A program made the position numbers and the translations under genes. Below are positions 5,375 to 7,440 of a stretch of DNA of 7,440 nt, piece after piece. Under the pieces are notes generated by a model. The model searched no databases and was not told the origin of the DNA. It worked only from the letters and a program-made list of their open reading frames with translations. Positions within the stretch are counted from its first letter, which is position 1. Each line of letters begins with the position of its first letter. Source of the stretch: Paralactobacillus_A sp963926925 (GTDB taxonomy: Bacteria > Bacillota > Bacilli > Lactobacillales > Lactobacillaceae); contig CAWUZD010000050.1 of assembly GCA_963926925.1 (NCBI GenBank), positions 1-7,440 of the forward strand, written 5' to 3'.

Positions 5375-6250
5375 TGATAATTTTTTCAGTAATGTTTGTA
5401 AATCTTGCGGTAATGACGCTTCAAAATGACGTTCAACTTCAACTACTGGATCATAAAAAGTTAATTGCCAAGCATGCAATGCTTGCCGCATAATTCCTAA
5501 ATTCATATTGCCACCATAAAGTTGATCACCGACTAGGGGATGTCCCAAATAGGTAAAATGAACCCGAATTTGGTGAGTTCGGCCAGTGATTAACTGCACT
5601 TTAACTAAAGTAGCATTATCAAAGCGTTGTAAAACTTGGTACTTAGTTTGTGCACTTTGCCCATTTTCCGTAACTTCACGCCGGGGACTATCACCAACGC
5701 GACCAATTGGCGCATTAATCATCCCTTCATCCCTTTGAATAATGCCACCAACTACTGCCAAATATTCTTTTTGAAAACGGTGATGTTCAATTTGCGGTTG
5801 TACCAAACTATGCACTAACCGATTCTTAGCAGCTAAAACAATGCCACTAGTATCATAATCAAGCCGCGTTACTAAATGGGCAATGGCATCATTACCTTCT
5901 CTTAATAAATGACCACGAATGCGATTAGCTAATGTCGTAGTCCGATTACTTGGTCCTGGAACGCTACTAATACCAGCTGATTTATTAATAACTAACCAAT
6001 TACTATCTTCATAAATAACATTAAGCGGTGTCTCATCAGCTACTAAGGGTTGAAGTACTTCATCAAGCAATGTTACCGTTACATAGTCATGATACTTAAC
6101 AACTTTGCTCAGTAAAGTATGTTGCTTGTTTAATAAAATCTGACCATGATATTTCAATTGTTTCATCATTCGTTGACTAATATAATGTCGCTTCAAAAAT
6201 TGTTTAACCGTTAGTTGTTGATCATTTTGTTGTTGCCATGTAATTTGCAT
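5354..6250 (-). CDS. RluA-family pseudouridine synthase
   Basis: Converts a specific uridine in rRNA or tRNA to pseudouridine. The 298-residue product has an N-terminal S4-like RNA-binding domain (about 12-60). The catalytic domain contains NWLVINKSAGI (84-94), then TRLDYDTSG (128-136), where Asp131 is the catalytic aspartate. Motif II is KEYLAVV (161-167), and motif III is LITGRTHQIRVHF (220-232). The family usually has HRLD; here the His is Thr, and the NKPAG proline is Ser91, both tolerable changes. The S4 domain and length fit the RluD/RluC-like group, but lactobacilli have several paralogues, so the target uridine cannot be assigned. The start at 6250 follows GGAG six bases upstream; a longer frame to 6331 would overlap the divergent membrane-protein gene and lacks a ribosome site. 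Confidence 0.93.
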   Translation of the reverse strand: MQITWQQQNDQQLTVKQFLKRHYISQRMMKQLKYHGQILLNKQHTLLSKVVKYHDYVTVTLLDEVLQPLVADETPLNVIYEDSNWLVINKSAGISSVPGPSNRTTTLANRIRGHLLREGNDAIAHLVTRLDYDTSGIVLAAKNRLVHSLVQPQIEHHRFQKEYLAVVGGIIQRDEGMINAPIGRVGDSPRREVTENGQSAQTKYQVLQRFDNATLVKVQLITGRTHQIRVHFTYLGHPLVGDQLYGGNMNLGIMRQALHAWQLTFYDPVVEVERHFEASLPQDLQTLLKKLSKKDGNN

Positions 6251-6281
6251 AACACGCTCCAAATAATTGTTATTATTAATA

Positions 6282-6287
6282 TATAAT
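6282..6287 (+). promoter_or_regulatory. Candidate -10 for small membrane protein
   Basis: Consensus TATAAT lies 38 bases before the TTG start. No recognisable -35 is present at the usual distance and the surroundings are almost entirely A/T, so chance is possible. The divergent pseudouridine synthase must also have its promoter in this 74-base interval. Confidence 0.3.
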
Positions 6288-6310
6288 TTTATTAGTGATG
6301 CTAAATCGCA

Positions 6311-6316
6311 AAGGAG
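6311..6316 (+). promoter_or_regulatory. Ribosome site that fixes the TTG start
   Basis: A perfect AAGGAG lies eight bases before TTG at 6325. The upstream in-frame ATG codons (6295, 6298) have no such site and would place AAGGAG inside the coding sequence. TTG is therefore the likely start. Confidence 0.75.
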
Positions 6317-6324
6317 AAATAAAA

Positions 6325-6495
6325 TTGCCATTCACCAAAATATTAGCATTATTAGAATTCATTTTCATTATTATTGTGATTGTGATGGTTGCTAATAATG
6401 CCAAAAATACATCTACAATTTGGATCACAATTATTATTGGTATTATTATAATGTTACTTTCATTAAGTGGACATTTCTTTTTCTTTTTTATTTAA
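6325..6495 (+). CDS. Small two-helix membrane protein, unknown function
   Basis: I do not recognise this 56-residue protein. It starts at TTG, read as Met, followed by PFTKILALLEFIF. Two hydrophobic segments are clear: about residues 5-23 (isoleucine- and valine-rich) and about 31-55 (ending LSLSGHFFFFFI). They are joined by a short polar loop, NNAKNTST. The C-terminus is an unusual run of phenylalanines directly before the stop. The few charges (Lys5 and Glu11 near the N-terminus) do not decide topology. It is monocistronic: divergent from the pseudouridine synthase and followed by the hairpin at 6502-6532. The ribosome site and terminator support a real gene. Confidence 0.68.
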   Translation: MPFTKILALLEFIFIIIVIVMVANNAKNTSTIWITIIIGIIIMLLSLSGHFFFFFI

Positions 6496-6501
6496 AAATA
6501 A

Positions 6502-6532
6502 AAAGTGCACTAGTTTTTAACTAGTGCACTTT
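6502..6532. terminator. Terminator between small membrane protein and dipeptidase
   Basis: AAAGTGCACTAGTT (6502-6515) pairs perfectly with AACTAGTGCACTTT (6519-6532) around a TTT loop. On the minus strand it is followed by a strong T-run (6504-6493 region), so it best serves the dipeptidase gene. The plus-strand tail is interrupted by C and is weaker. The GTT-TTT-AAC loop is the same as in the terminator at 3785. Confidence 0.88.
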
Positions 6533-6553
6533 CTTGTTAACTAATTAACTTAA

Positions 6554-7440
6554 TTATTTAGCATCACTGCATAATGCTTTAACAGCATCTGCATAAATGC
6601 TCATTACCTTGTAGAAATCATCAAGGCTCCATGCTTCATCATTTTGATGCATTAAGTCTTTGGTTCCTGGTAACATTGCGCCAAAAGCAACACATTGATG
6701 CATTGTCCGTGCCAATGTTGCACCACCAGAAACAGCTGGTTGTGATTTCATATCGCCAGTAGCATCTTGGTAAACTTTCATTAATTTCTTAACTAATTCG
6801 CTGTCTTTAGGTACGTATAAAGGAGCAACATAGTCAAATTTTTCATAATGTAAGCCATATTCATGTGCTTTATCATCTAACTTCTTGATTAAAGCATCAT
6901 GATCAATTGTTACGGGAACACGAAGGTCAATTTGCATACGACTTTCTTTATCATTAATTTCTAAGCTAGAGATATTAAATGTTAAGTGACCTGATGCTTC
7001 GTCAGCAACATCGCCTAAAACATTTTTACCAGTAGCGTCTTCTTTGAAGCATTTACCAATAAAGTCTAAAGCAGGAATTCCTGGGAATACTTTATCAAGT
7101 GCCATTGCTAAACGTAAAACTGCATTAGTACCTTCAGGTGCTTTCATAGCATGAACAGCTTTACCTAAAACAACAATCTTGTCACCTTCATCTTTGTATT
7201 CAAAGCCGAATTCGTCTAAAGCCTTCTTAACTTCATCCAATTTAGGACCAGCATATGGAGCTTCAGCTGGAACAATGTTGAATGCATTCTTAAGTTCAAG
7301 ATGTAATTCATCACTACCTGGGCCTACTAAGTAAGCTTGTTCCAAACCTTTTTCAGCATAAATTAATGGAAATTCAGCATCAGGTGCAAAGCCCATTGTA
7401 ATTGGTGCTTCCTTCTTATTATCTTGTGCCATGCCCCGCC
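6554..7440 (-). CDS. pepV: PepV-like M20 dipeptidase, 5' part outside the window
   Basis: C-terminal part of a zinc dipeptidase of the M20 family that cleaves dipeptides in the cytoplasm, important for amino-acid supply in lactic acid bacteria. The reading frame stays open to the right edge, so the ATG at 7432 is internal and about 170 N-terminal residues, with most zinc ligands, lie outside. Visible, numbered from that Met: GFAPDAEFPLIYAEKG (14-29), typical of PepV; the lid-domain GKAVHAMKAPEGTNA (90-104) with the conserved His94; SSLEINDKESRMQIDLRVP (155-173); SGGATLARTM (235-244); and HQNDEAWSLDDF (262-273), where His262 should be the last zinc ligand. PepV normally reads GGGTYAR; the change to GGATLAR is noteworthy. 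Two thirds of a usual 465-470 residue PepV is present. The stop is followed by the hairpin at 6502-6532. Confidence 0.93.
   Translation of the reverse strand, partial: RGMAQDNKKEAPITMGFAPDAEFPLIYAEKGLEQAYLVGPGSDELHLELKNAFNIVPAEAPYAGPKLDEVKKALDEFGFEYKDEGDKIVVLGKAVHAMKAPEGTNAVLRLAMALDKVFPGIPALDFIGKCFKEDATGKNVLGDVADEASGHLTFNISSLEINDKESRMQIDLRVPVTIDHDALIKKLDDKAHEYGLHYEKFDYVAPLYVPKDSELVKKLMKVYQDATGDMKSQPAVSGGATLARTMHQCVAFGAMLPGTKDLMHQNDEAWSLDDFYKVMSIYADAVKALCSDAK

Noticed and set aside
5636..5818. Plus-strand open frame of 60 codons
   Set aside because: It lies wholly inside the pseudouridine synthase on the other strand, has no ribosome site, and its protein looks like nothing real.
6251..6331. 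N-terminal extension of the pseudouridine synthase
   Set aside because: It would overlap the divergent gene's start region; GGAG lies six bases before the ATG at 6250.
1..7440. Mobile elements, CRISPR arrays, toxin-antitoxin or defence islands
   Set aside because: No transposase, integrase, regular spaced repeats, attachment-site duplication or toxin-antitoxin pair was seen; nearly all genes are ordinary chromosomal families.

Overview
The window looks like chromosomal, housekeeping DNA from a low-GC member of the Lactobacillaceae. This rests on AT-rich intergenic DNA, strong AGGAGG-type ribosome sites, a T-box leader on serS, a deoxynucleoside kinase of the dAK/dGK type and a PepV-type dipeptidase. 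I cannot name the species from sequence alone.

Layout, left to right. Positions 1-270 hold no gene. On the minus strand they carry three tandem sigma-A promoters followed by a boxA-like leader that runs off the left edge, which is the signature of an rRNA operon starting outside the window. A perfect palindromic terminator (275-308) ends serS (minus, 313-1596). serS is preceded by a complete T-box riboswitch (about 1610-1850) that couples its expression to uncharged tRNA-Ser. Further upstream on the same strand is a divergent DprA-family gene (1904-2926). Going the other way is a deoxynucleoside kinase (plus, 3111-3770), whose leader contains a perfect 11-bp inverted repeat of unknown role.

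A bidirectional terminator separates the kinase from an unrecognised GNAT-like protein (minus, 3815-4357). That gene is divergent from an alpha/beta-hydrolase (plus, 4497-5315). A second, fully palindromic terminator lies between the hydrolase and an RluA-family pseudouridine synthase (minus, 5354-6250), and it overlaps the last codons of the synthase. A 56-residue two-helix membrane protein starting at TTG (plus, 6325-6495) is divergent from the synthase. A third hairpin terminator separates it from the C-terminal two thirds of a PepV-like dipeptidase (minus, 6554 to the right edge).

Most genes appear to be single transcription units separated by strong hairpins. A common theme is translation and growth capacity: rRNA promoters, seryl-tRNA synthetase, an rRNA/tRNA-type pseudouridine synthase, dNTP salvage and peptide use. 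I see no mobile element, CRISPR array, toxin-antitoxin pair or obvious new multi-gene system. The best candidates for new biology are the DprA-like protein with altered core motifs, the inverted repeat in the kinase leader, the GNAT-like orphan and the small membrane protein.
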